A stretch of DNA of 40,490 nucleotides from an uncultured Porphyromonadaceae bacterium (lineage in GTDB: Bacteria > Bacteroidota > Bacteroidia > Bacteroidales > Muribaculaceae): NCBI GenBank assembly GCA_947073495.1, contig CAMTMX010000021.1, positions 1 through 40,490 of the forward strand, read 5' to 3'. Below the pieces are notes generated by a model that saw nothing but the letters and a program-made list of their open reading frames with translations, did not search any database and was not told where the DNA came from. The stretch's first letter is position 1; each line of letters begins with the position of its first letter. The position numbers were made by a program, and so were the translations under genes. Positions 16,372-26,086 of this stretch are shown piece by piece.

Positions 16372-19002
16372 ATGAAAAAGAAATTGTTATTATCGTTTTC
16401 TCTCGCTCTGATGTATGGCGCATCATTATGTGCCGGAAACATAACCGTGCGAGCCGTAAAATTGCCCGCAGAAAAGGTCTTTGCTGAAATTATGAAGCAG
16501 AGTGGCAAGAATTTTGTCTATTCAGCAGGTTTATTGGATAATATGCTTGTTTCGGTAAACATAAAAGACCGCCCTCTCAATGAAGCCCTTGACCAGATAT
16601 TTAAAGATACGGATGTCTCTTATAAGATAAGAGGGAATAACGTTTCATTATTTCGTGATAAAAAGAAATCCAAACCGCAGACGAAAAGAAAAATAGTGAG
16701 TGGGTTTGTTAGAGAATCAGGAAGCGGCGAACCATTGGTGGGTGCAGTGGTCAGGGGCACCGGAAATACTGCTGTCACTAACGTAATGGGTTTTTACTCC
16801 ATATCATTGCCCGAGGGAAATAACAGTCTGCTTGTGACTTATCCCGGCTTTTCAACGGTAAATACAGGAATTTTTAATTTGACTGCCAACCGCACTCTTG
16901 ATGTCTCGATGGAGCAGGATGGTGAGGTCCTGGATGAATTAGTGGTACATGGCAGTAAAAATAATTCCTTGGCAATGGAGTCGGCAAGTGTGGGTGTCCT
17001 TAATCTTAATAAAGGGGTTATTGCCTCCACTCCGGTTATTTTCGGAGAAAGTGACGTGATTAAGACCCTTCAACTTGAACCCGGTGTCTCTGCAGGGGTG
17101 GAAGGTATGGCAGGAATGTACGTTCATGGTGGAAATGCCGATGAAAACTTATATATGCTCGACAACATACCTCTTTATCAGGTGAATCATGTTGGGGGAC
17201 TTTTTTCAGCTTTCAATACTGAAGCAATTAGAAATGTGGATTTTTATAAATCATCTTTCCCTGCCAAATATGACGGACGGTTGTCTTCCTACATGGATGT
17301 GCATACCAAAGACGGATCGCTTCAAGAACATCATGGCTCTTTTCGATTAGGACTGACCTCAGGTGCTTTCAATATAGACGGACCTATCTGGAAAGGGCAT
17401 ACTTCATATTCGGTGGCTCTCAGAAGATCATGGTTTGATGTTCTGACAATTCCCGGATGTGCCATATATAATAGTTTTTCCAAAGACGAGAAAAATAATT
17501 TGGGATTGGCGTTCTCTGATTTTAATGCAAAAATAAATCATAGGTTTTCAGACAGGAGCAGCGCACATGTCATGTTTTATTACGGTCAGGATTATCTTTA
17601 TGTAAAGCAATCTTACGACATGAATAAATCGGAAGGATACTATGATTATCTGAAGAATCATCTTAGATGGGGAAATATTGTAGTTTCTGCAGGATGGAAC
17701 TATGTCTTGTCTCCCAAACTGTTTGGTGAATTTACGGCGGCATATACCAGATACATGTCAAAACTTACCCATACTGATGAAGATGGCGAAAAAGAGAATG
17801 GGAAAACCACGTCTTTTACTTATTCTGAATTAAGTTCGGACAACAATATTAATGACTGGATTTTTCGTGGTGATTTCGAATGGCATCCGCATGACCTCCA
17901 TTCCATAAATTTCGGCGCGTATTACACACGTCATAGCTTCCTCCCTTTCAGGAACAGACGTACAATAGCATCTGAAAATATGCATGAAACAATGACTGAC
18001 AAAATCACAACATATCATGCAAATGAATTTAACATATATGGAAGTGGAGACTGGGCGCCATCAAACAGTTTCCGATTGAATTACGGCTTGCATTATAGCC
18101 TCTTCAATATAGAAGGCAGAACCCATCAGGGACTGTCCCCAAGGATTTCGTTTAAATGGAGTCCCACAAAAGATTGGGCGATCAAGGCTGGGTATTCAAA
18201 AACGGTGCAATATGTCCATCAATTGATTCAACGTTCGATTTCTCTCCCTACAGATCAATGGATACCTATCCTTGGTGCTCAGAAGCCTCAGACTGCTGAT
18301 AAGATAGCTGCTGGAGTTTATTATTCACCGGAAACATCGCTTACCTTTTCCGTTGAAGGTTATTGGAAATGGATGAATAATCTTCTTGAATATGCAGATG
18401 AATATTATATCCTTCCGCCAGATATAGCATGGAATGAAAAAATGGCGATAGGCAAAGGTACTGCAAAGGGGATAGACTTTAAGGTTTCAAAAGAATTCGG
18501 CAAACTCAGCGGACATGTCAGTTATTCTCTTCTGTGGGCAGACAGGCAGTTCCCCGACAAAAATCATGGAAAAAAATTTCCTGCGAGATTTGACAACCGA
18601 CACAAAATAAATGTGATGGTCAATTGGAAAATCAATAACAAATGGGATATGAATGTATCCTGGACTGGAATGTCGGGAAACCGTATCACATTGCCGACAC
18701 AATGCTGGGTTGACCCTGGCTTGGCTCCATGGCATTACGGGATGACTCTCGCAACCGAAGTCAACAATTATCGATTGCCGTTCTATCATCGCATGGATCT
18801 TAGTTTCACGCGCTACACCAAACGAGGATACTGGAACTTCAGTCTATATAACGCCTATTGCAACATGAACACTATAGGAGTGCAAAGAGATTATAGTTGG
18901 GGATCAGGCGACATTGTCACACCTGACAACATGAAACATGTTTTCAAAAAAATAAAGCTTTTGCCAATAATTCCCTCAGTTTCTTATACATGGATTTTTT
19001 AA
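16372..19002 (+). CDS. TonB-dependent receptor with STN and carboxypeptidase-regulatory-like domains
   Basis: An outer-membrane transporter of 876 aa. Order: signal peptide (about 1-21), STN domain (about 22-95, LPAEKVFAEIMKQSGKNFVY), a carboxypeptidase-regulatory-like beta-sandwich (about 108-185, VSGFVRESGSGEPLVGAVV), plug (YVHGGNADENLYMLDNIPLY) and a barrel ending in the aromatic residue Phe876. An STN domain often marks receptors that signal through an anti-sigma factor, but no sigma/anti-sigma pair is adjacent. The plug lacks the usual SusC signature, and the downstream DUF4249 lipoprotein replaces SusD, so this is a DUF4249-type pair. The substrate is unknown. Confidence 0.88.
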   Translation: MKKKLLLSFSLALMYGASLCAGNITVRAVKLPAEKVFAEIMKQSGKNFVYSAGLLDNMLVSVNIKDRPLNEALDQIFKDTDVSYKIRGNNVSLFRDKKKSKPQTKRKIVSGFVRESGSGEPLVGAVVRGTGNTAVTNVMGFYSISLPEGNNSLLVTYPGFSTVNTGIFNLTANRTLDVSMEQDGEVLDELVVHGSKNNSLAMESASVGVLNLNKGVIASTPVIFGESDVIKTLQLEPGVSAGVEGMAGMYVHGGNADENLYMLDNIPLYQVNHVGGLFSAFNTEAIRNVDFYKSSFPAKYDGRLSSYMDVHTKDGSLQEHHGSFRLGLTSGAFNIDGPIWKGHTSYSVALRRSWFDVLTIPGCAIYNSFSKDEKNNLGLAFSDFNAKINHRFSDRSSAHVMFYYGQDYLYVKQSYDMNKSEGYYDYLKNHLRWGNIVVSAGWNYVLSPKLFGEFTAAYTRYMSKLTHTDEDGEKENGKTTSFTYSELSSDNNINDWIFRGDFEWHPHDLHSINFGAYYTRHSFLPFRNRRTIASENMHETMTDKITTYHANEFNIYGSGDWAPSNSFRLNYGLHYSLFNIEGRTHQGLSPRISFKWSPTKDWAIKAGYSKTVQYVHQLIQRSISLPTDQWIPILGAQKPQTADKIAAGVYYSPETSLTFSVEGYWKWMNNLLEYADEYYILPPDIAWNEKMAIGKGTAKGIDFKVSKEFGKLSGHVSYSLLWADRQFPDKNHGKKFPARFDNRHKINVMVNWKINNKWDMNVSWTGMSGNRITLPTQCWVDPGLAPWHYGMTLATEVNNYRLPFYHRMDLSFTRYTKRGYWNFSLYNAYCNMNTIGVQRDYSWGSGDIVTPDNMKHVFKKIKLLPIIPSVSYTWIF

Positions 19003-19014
19003 TGTATCATAATT

Positions 19015-20154
19015 ATGAAAATGCGTAAATTTTTTAGGAAATATATCCTTCCCCTTATCCTTTCTCTTGTCTTGACTTCGTGTTTCTCTGATTTTGAACC
19101 GGATATTAAGAGTAAACCCGTGTTATGCATGATCTCAAATATTGCTGATGGAGACAGCATTAGAGTCTCCCTGACTCACACCTGGAGATGGTCGGAAGGA
19201 AAATATGAACCCTGGGATTATTCAAATTGGGAGACTGAAGGATTTGAATCTGAACTTTTAGTCAAGAATGCTTTGGTGAAGCTATATGTGAACGATGAAT
19301 ATACGGAAACTTTAAAATTGGCTAAGAGAAAAGGTTATGGAAATATAGGTTCAGATAGCATGGTATTTAGACTATGGGATGATTATCCATGGACAACTAC
19401 AGGGTATGTATACTATATAGCTGAATATATTCCGAAATGCGGTGATAAAATTAGATTGGAAGCTGAATCTGAGGAATATGGGGCGGCATGGGCTGAGGTA
19501 ACGGTGCCACAGACTGTCGAGATTGATAGCGTGGATTACACTATAAGTAATTTTGATGATCGGAATACTACATTAAGCGAATTTTATCTGTTTAATATGA
19601 ATCTCTCTGTGTGGTTTTCAGATCCTGGCAATGAAACAAACTATTATATGTTTGAAACTTCCTCACCCGGTTATTTTAAAGGGGTGGATGCAGAGGGGAT
19701 CGAATATAAGGAGTCTGTGTATTTTAGCGACGTAACAGATGATCCATTGTTTACAGAGCATGTTTCGGCAATAGATCATGTGCTGGCGGAAACGAGTGGA
19801 TATTCCTTGTTTTCAGACCGGCAGATTTCCGGTAAAAGTTATCCGCTACATGTTCGTCTTGAAGGGGTGTCTTATCAGTTGGATAATAGATCGGCTATTC
19901 CTGATGCAGAAAACAGCTATATAAAATTTATTCTTTATTCTATATCCCCCAGCTATTACCGGCATGTCATTTCTGTTTGGGCGGCTAATGATGGTATTGT
20001 CGGTTCTTTAGGGGATGTCGGACTTGCAGAACCGGTCTTTGCCGCAAGTAATGTGTCTACCGGAGCCGGAGTTGTGTCTGCATCTGCCAAATATGAATAT
20101 AAGCTCTACATACGTCCATTAATAGACAGCATGCTGAAAGAATCACAACAATAA
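19015..20154 (+). CDS. DUF4249-family lipoprotein
   Basis: A 379-aa lipoprotein. The signal peptide ends in the lipobox LTSC with Cys23, so it is lipid-anchored, probably on the outer membrane. KSKPVLCMISNIADGDSIRVSLTHT followed by a beta-rich body is the pattern I associate with DUF4249. These genes typically follow a TonB receptor of the kind found 12 bp upstream, so the two products probably act as a receptor and surface-lipoprotein pair. Biochemical function is unknown. A bidirectional terminator follows. Confidence 0.82.
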   Translation: MKMRKFFRKYILPLILSLVLTSCFSDFEPDIKSKPVLCMISNIADGDSIRVSLTHTWRWSEGKYEPWDYSNWETEGFESELLVKNALVKLYVNDEYTETLKLAKRKGYGNIGSDSMVFRLWDDYPWTTTGYVYYIAEYIPKCGDKIRLEAESEEYGAAWAEVTVPQTVEIDSVDYTISNFDDRNTTLSEFYLFNMNLSVWFSDPGNETNYYMFETSSPGYFKGVDAEGIEYKESVYFSDVTDDPLFTEHVSAIDHVLAETSGYSLFSDRQISGKSYPLHVRLEGVSYQLDNRSAIPDAENSYIKFILYSISPSYYRHVISVWAANDGIVGSLGDVGLAEPVFAASNVSTGAGVVSASAKYEYKLYIRPLIDSMLKESQQ

Positions 20155-20173
20155 AAATGTCAAATGAAAGAAG

Positions 20174-20205
20174 AACGGCAGGCATGAGATATGTCTGCCG
20201 TTTTT
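20174..20205. terminator. Bidirectional terminator between convergent genes
   Basis: AACGGCAG (20174-20181) pairs with CTGCCGTT (20195-20202), followed by a T run on the plus strand and a TTCTTCTTT-type stretch on the minus strand. It serves the DUF4249 gene and possibly the convergent barrel gene. Confidence 0.75.
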
Positions 20206-20231
20206 GTATGTAAGTTGTTGCAAAGCTTGCT

Positions 20232-20834
20232 TCATTGGAAATCTATACCGATTCTGAAGGAGAAATAGTTTTCAGTGAGAGTGAAGCGTCGTCCGGTCGG
20301 CCTCCAGCTTGTGTACCCGTTGTCCGGATCAAAATACTCCTCATGCTCATCATGACGTGAAGCGGTGAAAGTCCATCCGATTCCTAAATTCAGTCCAACC
20401 TTCTTTCCCCAATTAAATCTATAGCCGACAGAAGGAGAAAGATAGAATCCCTTGTTGTCGGAGTCTGAATAATAACCTCCTATTCTCAAGTCGCCGAAAG
20501 GAGTGAATATTCCCCATTTTTGGTCTGTACGTGCCTGAATGAACATAGGGACAAACCAATGGTTTGTTCTGTTGCTTCGGTATAATTCAGCAGATACTCC
20601 CGCACCTAAAAAGAATTGGTTGTTGAATTGGAATCCGTGAGATGTAGACAATCCGGAATGAACTTGCGTGGTTCTTTGCAAATCAAACAGTCCTGAGCCG
20701 GACAGTTGATAACCATAGGGGCGTCTGAGATCGTTGCTCCATTCTATGAATCCTCTATACCCTTTTTCCGGTTGCACTGCATGGACATGAAATGACAGCA
20801 ACGCTAATACGGGTAGAATGTAAATCCGTTTCAT
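20232..20834 (-). CDS. Small outer-membrane beta-barrel protein
   Basis: A 200-aa exported protein. The signal peptide (about 1-19, ending in HVHA) is followed by alternating hydrophobic and aromatic strands (FFLGAGVSAEL, GFYLSPSVGYRFNWG, VGLNLGIGWTF), and the C-terminal strand FSFRIGIDF ends close to the terminus. This looks like an eight-stranded OmpA/OmpW-like barrel. The specific family and function are not recognised. It lies 103 bp downstream of trkH on the same strand, and I see no clear promoter between them. Confidence 0.72.
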   Translation of the reverse strand: MKRIYILPVLALLSFHVHAVQPEKGYRGFIEWSNDLRRPYGYQLSGSGLFDLQRTTQVHSGLSTSHGFQFNNQFFLGAGVSAELYRSNRTNHWFVPMFIQARTDQKWGIFTPFGDLRIGGYYSDSDNKGFYLSPSVGYRFNWGKKVGLNLGIGWTFTASRHDEHEEYFDPDNGYTSWRPTGRRFTLTENYFSFRIGIDFQ

Positions 20835-20937
20835 TGATTTAATAATTAATTAAGTTTAGTGGGACAGATTGATACATCTTTTCCTCTGTCTGATATTAAG
20901 ACCGCGAATATTCAAAAATCCCCTATGCAGTTTTGAA

Positions 20938-22413
20938 TTATTTTCTCCAGAAAGATGGGGCAAAGAGAAGAAGAATCGTGAAAAGCTCAAGACGGCCTAC
21001 AAGCATGATAAAAGATAGCAACCATTTTGCCCCGTCGGGAATAAGAGCGAAATTACCTCCGATTCCTGTAATGTCAGTGCCAAGTCCGGTGTTTGATATG
21101 GCTGAAAGAGACACAAAGAAACTGTCTTTAAGTGGAAGTCCCATAAGCACGAGAATTGTTCCTCCAGCCATTATTACAATTATATACACGAATAAAAAAG
21201 CCAATGTCTTTTGCACCACTGATGAAGGTGTGCCCTTGCCGTTGATACATACAGTCGTGACGGCACTCGGATGCATCATCTTGAAAAATTCATTTTTTAT
21301 AAATTTGAACAAGACTATAAATCTATCGATCTTCGCCCCTCCGGAAGTGCTACCGGCACAAGCTCCCATAACCATCATAATAATGAGGACGATCACAGCC
21401 AATGGACCCCAATCGGCAAAATCAGGCTCAGTAAGTCCGGTAGAAGTCAAAATGGAGACTGCCTGGAAGAGGGGATCGATAGTGACATCATCTATTGTAT
21501 GGGCAAGACCCTGTGCCACTACGTTAATTGTTAAGACTACATAGCATATAAATATTATAGCGAGGTACCATCTCAGCACGTCATTTTTAAATGCGGATTT
21601 AAAGTTGCCGCATACCACCTTATAGATGATAGCGAAATTTACGCCACCTAAAAACATGAAAAACATCAACACAGACTTGATATAAATGCTTCCCATTTCT
21701 GTGACAGACATGTCGCTGTTGGAGAATCCTCCTGTCGACATTGTTGACAGGCCATAGCAGAATGCATCAAAAACCGACATGTCGGAAAATACAAGCAGGA
21801 TGATAAGAACTGTGGTGAGACAGATATATACCAGCCATAAACTTTGGGCGGTAAAGCTTATCCTGGGTCTTAACTTATCGTGTGTGATACCCGTCACCTC
21901 GGCGTTAAACAGCTGCATGCCCCCTTGATAGTTCAGCATTGGCACCACGGCAAGCGTGAACAGGATAATTCCGAGACCTCCGATCCATTGTATTATGCAA
22001 CGCCATAAGAGCAATGAATGTGGAACCCCTTCAAGTGAGTTAAGCACAGTGGCTCCGGTTGTGGTGAACCCACTCATCGTTTCAAAAAAGGCGTCTGTCA
22101 CAGACAGGTTGGTGGAACATGTTATGAAGGGAAGCATCCCGAACAATGAAAGTATCACCCAAGTGAGACCCGTCAGAACGACGGCTTCCCGTTTGCCCAT
22201 TTCCCGGCTGGTGGGTTTAAGACTGACCATTCCCATTCCGCAACCTGCTGTGATCCCCATGCATAACAGGAATTGCATTATGCTATGTTCATTATAGACA
22301 AGCCCTACAATACAGGGTATAGACATAAATGCAGCCTCGATCATCAAAAGCCATCCGATGACGCGAAGAAGCATCTTTACATTAATATACCCTTTATGCT
22401 GTTTGAATGCCAT
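20938..22413 (-). CDS. trkH: Potassium uptake protein TrkH
   Basis: Membrane channel subunit of the Trk potassium uptake system. The 491-aa protein has about ten membrane helices and repeated P-loop/filter segments of the TrkH/KtrB family: FFETMSGFTTTGATVL, YGLSTMSTGGFSNS, VSILTSTGLTEPD and LSAISNTGLGTD. Its start codon overlaps the trkA stop (TAATG), which indicates translational coupling and 1:1 production with its regulatory partner. Confidence 0.94.
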   Translation of the reverse strand: MAFKQHKGYINVKMLLRVIGWLLMIEAAFMSIPCIVGLVYNEHSIMQFLLCMGITAGCGMGMVSLKPTSREMGKREAVVLTGLTWVILSLFGMLPFITCSTNLSVTDAFFETMSGFTTTGATVLNSLEGVPHSLLLWRCIIQWIGGLGIILFTLAVVPMLNYQGGMQLFNAEVTGITHDKLRPRISFTAQSLWLVYICLTTVLIILLVFSDMSVFDAFCYGLSTMSTGGFSNSDMSVTEMGSIYIKSVLMFFMFLGGVNFAIIYKVVCGNFKSAFKNDVLRWYLAIIFICYVVLTINVVAQGLAHTIDDVTIDPLFQAVSILTSTGLTEPDFADWGPLAVIVLIIMMVMGACAGSTSGGAKIDRFIVLFKFIKNEFFKMMHPSAVTTVCINGKGTPSSVVQKTLAFLFVYIIVIMAGGTILVLMGLPLKDSFFVSLSAISNTGLGTDITGIGGNFALIPDGAKWLLSFIMLVGRLELFTILLLFAPSFWRK

Positions 22414-23747
22414 TAATTAAACCATTTTTCAATCTTGCTGATTGTTCCGTTAAGACAGAACACAACCACGTAGTCTCCTGCCTCAATATGGCTGTTGCCT
22501 CCCACAAGCATGCAATTGTTGTCTCTGACCATAGCCGCCAAAGTCATGCCGAAAGGCAAATGAAGATCTTTTACAGGAGCTTTAGTGATTTTTGCCCCCG
22601 GGCGAACGAGCATTTCTGCCACTTCAGCATCAGCAAGGGCAAGGCATTTGGCATTGCTCTCGTCCGCATCAAGCAGAATCTTGAATATATGGCTCGATGC
22701 CAGAAGTTTTTTATTGATGATCGTCCCGATATTGAGGTTTTCTGCCTGACTTACAAATTGAAGGTTTTCGACATCTGCTATTGTCTTCGGCACTCCAAAC
22801 TCTTTTGCTGAAAGACATGACAGGATATTTGTTTCGGAATAATCTGTGAGAGCGAGAAATGCATCATATTGGTAGATATTGTTTTCCCGCAGCACCTCTA
22901 TGTCTCTCCCGTCGCCAAGCACAATTTCACAGTCTGGCAACGCGGTTGCCATATATTCGCAGTTTTCCCGGTCATTGTCAATTATCTTGATGTGAAACTT
23001 ATCATGAAACCGTTTGGCGAACCTGCGGGCTATCCGGCTGCCTCCCATTATGAGAGCTTTCTTGATAACCCTTTTCTTTTTGCCGCAAAGATCTCTCACC
23101 TCTTGTACGTATGGTGGGGTGGTGATGAAGTAGACTATGTCGTCATATTCTATCTCATCGTTACCTCCCGGTATGATTGTTTCGTTGTTTCGTTTTATGG
23201 CGGCAACGTGGAAATTATGTTCTTTTACAGGTAGGTCTTTAAGTTTACAATTTATAAGAGGGGATTCACTGTGAAGCTTGACTCCGATGAGAAGCAGATT
23301 TCCTCCATGGAGTTCCCCCCAATATCTTGCCCAGTTGTGGGCAAGTGCAAGATTGATCTCATCTGCGGCGAGGTCTTCCGGATAAATAAGAAAGTCCGCC
23401 CCCATATCACGCAAAATGGCGCCATTCTTGGGATCGAGGAATTCATTGTTGTCAATACGAGCTACAGTTTTTTTTGCACCGAGTCTTTTGGCAATGGCGC
23501 AGGATGTTATGTTGCGTGTCTCGTATGGTGTGACTGCGATATATAAATCTGTGTTGTCAACGCCTACATCACGTAGGGTTTCAAATGACGATGTAGACCC
23601 GTTCCACGTCATCAGATTGTAATTATCGTTGATTACGTCAAGCCGTGCCTGATCGCTGTCAAGCAATATTATATCCTGATCTTCATTAGACAGGAGTTTG
23701 GCGAGATGGGTGCCCACTTCTCCGGCTCCGGCAATTACAATCTTCAT
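22413..23747 (-). CDS. trkA: Trk system potassium-transport regulator TrkA
   Basis: Cytosolic ring protein that gates TrkH in response to nucleotides. The 444 aa comprise two RCK units. Each begins with a Rossmann fold (IAGAGEVGTHLAKLL at about 4-18, and ALIMGGSRIARRFAKRF in the second half), and each is followed by a smaller RCK-C domain (LKDLPVKEHNFHVAAI; VKDLHLPFGMTLAAMV). It overlaps dxs by 4 bp (ATGA) and trkH by 1 bp. Length matches the family. Confidence 0.94.
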   Translation of the reverse strand: MKIVIAGAGEVGTHLAKLLSNEDQDIILLDSDQARLDVINDNYNLMTWNGSTSSFETLRDVGVDNTDLYIAVTPYETRNITSCAIAKRLGAKKTVARIDNNEFLDPKNGAILRDMGADFLIYPEDLAADEINLALAHNWARYWGELHGGNLLLIGVKLHSESPLINCKLKDLPVKEHNFHVAAIKRNNETIIPGGNDEIEYDDIVYFITTPPYVQEVRDLCGKKKRVIKKALIMGGSRIARRFAKRFHDKFHIKIIDNDRENCEYMATALPDCEIVLGDGRDIEVLRENNIYQYDAFLALTDYSETNILSCLSAKEFGVPKTIADVENLQFVSQAENLNIGTIINKKLLASSHIFKILLDADESNAKCLALADAEVAEMLVRPGAKITKAPVKDLHLPFGMTLAAMVRDNNCMLVGGNSHIEAGDYVVVFCLNGTISKIEKWFN

Positions 23748-25675
23748 TGTCTCTGGAGATTAGAATGAACTTCCTTTACGCTCGACACAATGCCGTCAAT
23801 GTCATATCCACAGATGTGTTTCAGTTCATTGACAGTGCCTTGTGAAATCCATTGGTCGGGCACGCCAAGACTCCTGACGGGAATATCCGATCCGAATGCT
23901 TTAATATGTCTCAGTACTGTTGATCCGAAACCTCCTTCCAATGCGCCGTCTTCTATAGTCACTACGGCGTCATAGTTTTTGACAATAGACAAAAGGATTT
24001 CTTCATCGATCGGTTTCATCCAGATCATGTCAAAAACGTCTGTGGCAATTCCGGCGTTCATAAGAATTTCTGAAGCCTTGACAGCATCATGGAGGGATGG
24101 TCCGAGAGTCAATACCGCTATCTTAGAGTTTGGGTTCTCAATTATTTTTCTTCCTTTTCCGACCTTAATCTCATTCATTGGAGATTTCCAATCAACTTTT
24201 GTGGCTTTCCCTCTTGGATATCTTATAGCAAGCGGGGAGTTGAGAGACAATGATGTAAACATCAGGTTTCTCATGGTTTCTTCATCGGCGGGAGATGCAA
24301 TTTTCATCCCCGGGATACAGTTGAGATAGGGGAGGTCGAACAATCCATGGTGAGTAACTCCGTCTTCACCCACTATCCCCGCTCTATCAATACAGAAAGT
24401 GACAGGAAGACCCTGAATCGCTATGTCATGTATAATATTGTCGTATGCTCTTTGCAGGAATGAGGAATAGATTGCAACAAAAGGTTTTTTACCTCCCGCA
24501 GCAAGTCCTCCGGCAAATGTGACGGCATGTCCTTCGGATATGCCTACGTCAAATGCACGTTTCGGCATAACCTCATTCAGGTTGCAAACTGAAGTGCCTG
24601 AAAGCATTCCTGCCGTTATCCCTACAACTTTCTCGTTGCTCTTGGCAAGTTCTACCAATGTTTCTCCAAACACTTCTTGCCAAAGCGGAGGCTGGGGATC
24701 TGTCGATTTTCCGAGTTTTTCACCGGTTTCGGGATTAAATTTACCGGGAGCATGCCACGCGGCTGGATTTTCTTCGGCTGTCTTGTAGCCTTTCCCTTTT
24801 ATAGTGCAGACGTGGAGTAAACGTGGACCCTCCATGTCTTTTATGTCACGGAAAACCTTTACAAGCTTCACTACATCATGACCGTCGATAGGTCCAAAAT
24901 ATCTTATGTTAAGACCTTCAAAAATATTCTGTTTCTTTGAAACCAGTGATTTTATAGAATTGTTAAAACGGATGATTGCGCGTTTCCTTTGGTCAGTGAG
25001 CAGCCCTTTCCTGCGGAAAAATCCCGCCATCTTGTTTCTGATGCGGTTATATCCGGCTGAGGTCGTAAGATCTGAAAGATAAGAATGAAGTGCCCCTACA
25101 TTTGAGTCAATACTCATATCATTGTCATTAAGCACTATCAATAGGTCATTAGGGTGATTTGATGCGTTATTAAGACCTTCGAATGCAAGACCGCCGCTTA
25201 TGGAGGCATCTCCGATTACGGCTACGGTTTTTCTCTTTTCATGACCTGAGGTGGATTTGTCGGCTATAGCCATGCCAAGCGCTGCTGAGATAGAGTTTCC
25301 TGCGTGTCCCGCCATAAAAGTGTCGGCATCACTTTCCAGGGGATTGGGAAATCCGCTGATTCCGTTAAGTGTGCGCTGATGTGCGAAAGCTTCTTTTCTT
25401 CCGGTCAATATTTTATGTGCGTATGCCTGGTGCCCGACATCCCATACAAGCCTGTCATCGGGCGTATTATAGACATAATGCAGTGCCACTATAAGGTCGA
25501 CAGCCCCCATGCTTGATGCAAAATGCCCGGGATTTTGGGAGAGATGAGAAATGAGAAACTCTCTGATCTCGTTGCATAATTGTGGAAGTTGCTCCACAGT
25601 AAGCTTGCGTAGGTCAGAAGGGGAATTTACTTTAGATAGGAGTGGTGTAGACACACTTTCTAATTTAAGGTTCAT
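23744..25675 (-). CDS. dxs: 1-deoxy-D-xylulose-5-phosphate synthase
   Basis: First enzyme of the methylerythritol phosphate pathway: a thiamine-diphosphate-dependent condensation of pyruvate with glyceraldehyde 3-phosphate, also supplying precursors for thiamine and pyridoxal synthesis. Residues include VWDVGHQAYAHKILTG, the thiamine-diphosphate/magnesium motif GDASISGGLAFEGLNNA to NDNDMSID, the pyrimidine-domain segment DVGISEGHAVTFAGGLA and CIDRAGIVGEDGVTHHG. 643 aa is close to the usual 620-640. It is followed by trkA with a 4-bp overlap and preceded by a 58-aa membrane peptide gene. Confidence 0.95.
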   Translation of the reverse strand: MNLKLESVSTPLLSKVNSPSDLRKLTVEQLPQLCNEIREFLISHLSQNPGHFASSMGAVDLIVALHYVYNTPDDRLVWDVGHQAYAHKILTGRKEAFAHQRTLNGISGFPNPLESDADTFMAGHAGNSISAALGMAIADKSTSGHEKRKTVAVIGDASISGGLAFEGLNNASNHPNDLLIVLNDNDMSIDSNVGALHSYLSDLTTSAGYNRIRNKMAGFFRRKGLLTDQRKRAIIRFNNSIKSLVSKKQNIFEGLNIRYFGPIDGHDVVKLVKVFRDIKDMEGPRLLHVCTIKGKGYKTAEENPAAWHAPGKFNPETGEKLGKSTDPQPPLWQEVFGETLVELAKSNEKVVGITAGMLSGTSVCNLNEVMPKRAFDVGISEGHAVTFAGGLAAGGKKPFVAIYSSFLQRAYDNIIHDIAIQGLPVTFCIDRAGIVGEDGVTHHGLFDLPYLNCIPGMKIASPADEETMRNLMFTSLSLNSPLAIRYPRGKATKVDWKSPMNEIKVGKGRKIIENPNSKIAVLTLGPSLHDAVKASEILMNAGIATDVFDMIWMKPIDEEILLSIVKNYDAVVTIEDGALEGGFGSTVLRHIKAFGSDIPVRSLGVPDQWISQGTVNELKHICGYDIDGIVSSVKEVHSNLQRQ

Positions 25676-25683
25676 TTCTAAAT

Positions 25684-25860
25684 CTATTTATTATCTCTCC
25701 GGATATATTTCTTCCAGAGAGGTACAAAGATAATTATGCCGGTGACAACTACAAGAAGTATATTCTTAAGGTTGACACCGCCAAGCGCTAATAGTGACCA
25801 GCATAGCCAGACCCATACGAGCGCCAATATTAAAAAACCGGCAATCTTTGTAGGCTGCAT
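25684..25860 (-). CDS. 58-aa membrane peptide upstream of dxs
   Basis: A small frame starting MQPTKIAGFLILALVWVWL and ending LWKKYIRRDNK. It has two hydrophobic helices (about residues 6-27 and 33-49), a short turn (GGVNLKN) and a basic cytoplasmic tail, a coherent small membrane protein. It stops 8 bp before the dxs start, so it is probably the first gene of the dxs-trkA-trkH unit. I do not recognise a family. The opposite-strand frame over the same bases has no such organisation. Confidence 0.6.
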   Translation of the reverse strand: MQPTKIAGFLILALVWVWLCWSLLALGGVNLKNILLVVVTGIIIFVPLWKKYIRRDNK

Positions 25861-26059
25861 ACGTTGCGAAATTAGTCAAATTTTCTCAAATAATCAACTT
25901 GTGGATAGTCTATTTTTTTGGAAATCGAGAGATTTATTCCTGTAATTTCAGTGTGTCATACATAGTTGAGTGTTAATTTTTGAAAAAATATTGTTGATTA
26001 TTTTGTTAAATAAATTTACAAAAGATTGTTATATCATAGGAAAAAACTTAATTTATGGT

Positions 26060-26067
26060 TATCTTTG
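26060..26067 (+). promoter_or_regulatory. Likely -7 element of ftsK
   Basis: TATCTTTG at 26060-26067 matches TAnnTTTG, 19 bp before the chosen ftsK start. There is no good TTTG at -33. Its position supports starting ftsK at 26087 rather than at the upstream ATG at 25970. Confidence 0.45.
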
Positions 26068-26086
26068 CATTCTCAAAAACGATCTA

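Noticed and set aside
16372..20154. SusC/SusD-type glycan uptake pair
   Set aside because: The lipoprotein is DUF4249-like, not SusD-like, and the receptor has an STN domain and lacks the SusC plug signature.
25970..26086. N-terminal extension of FtsK from the ATG at 25970
   Set aside because: The extra residues do not fit the family, and a -7 promoter element lies within this stretch at 26060-26067.
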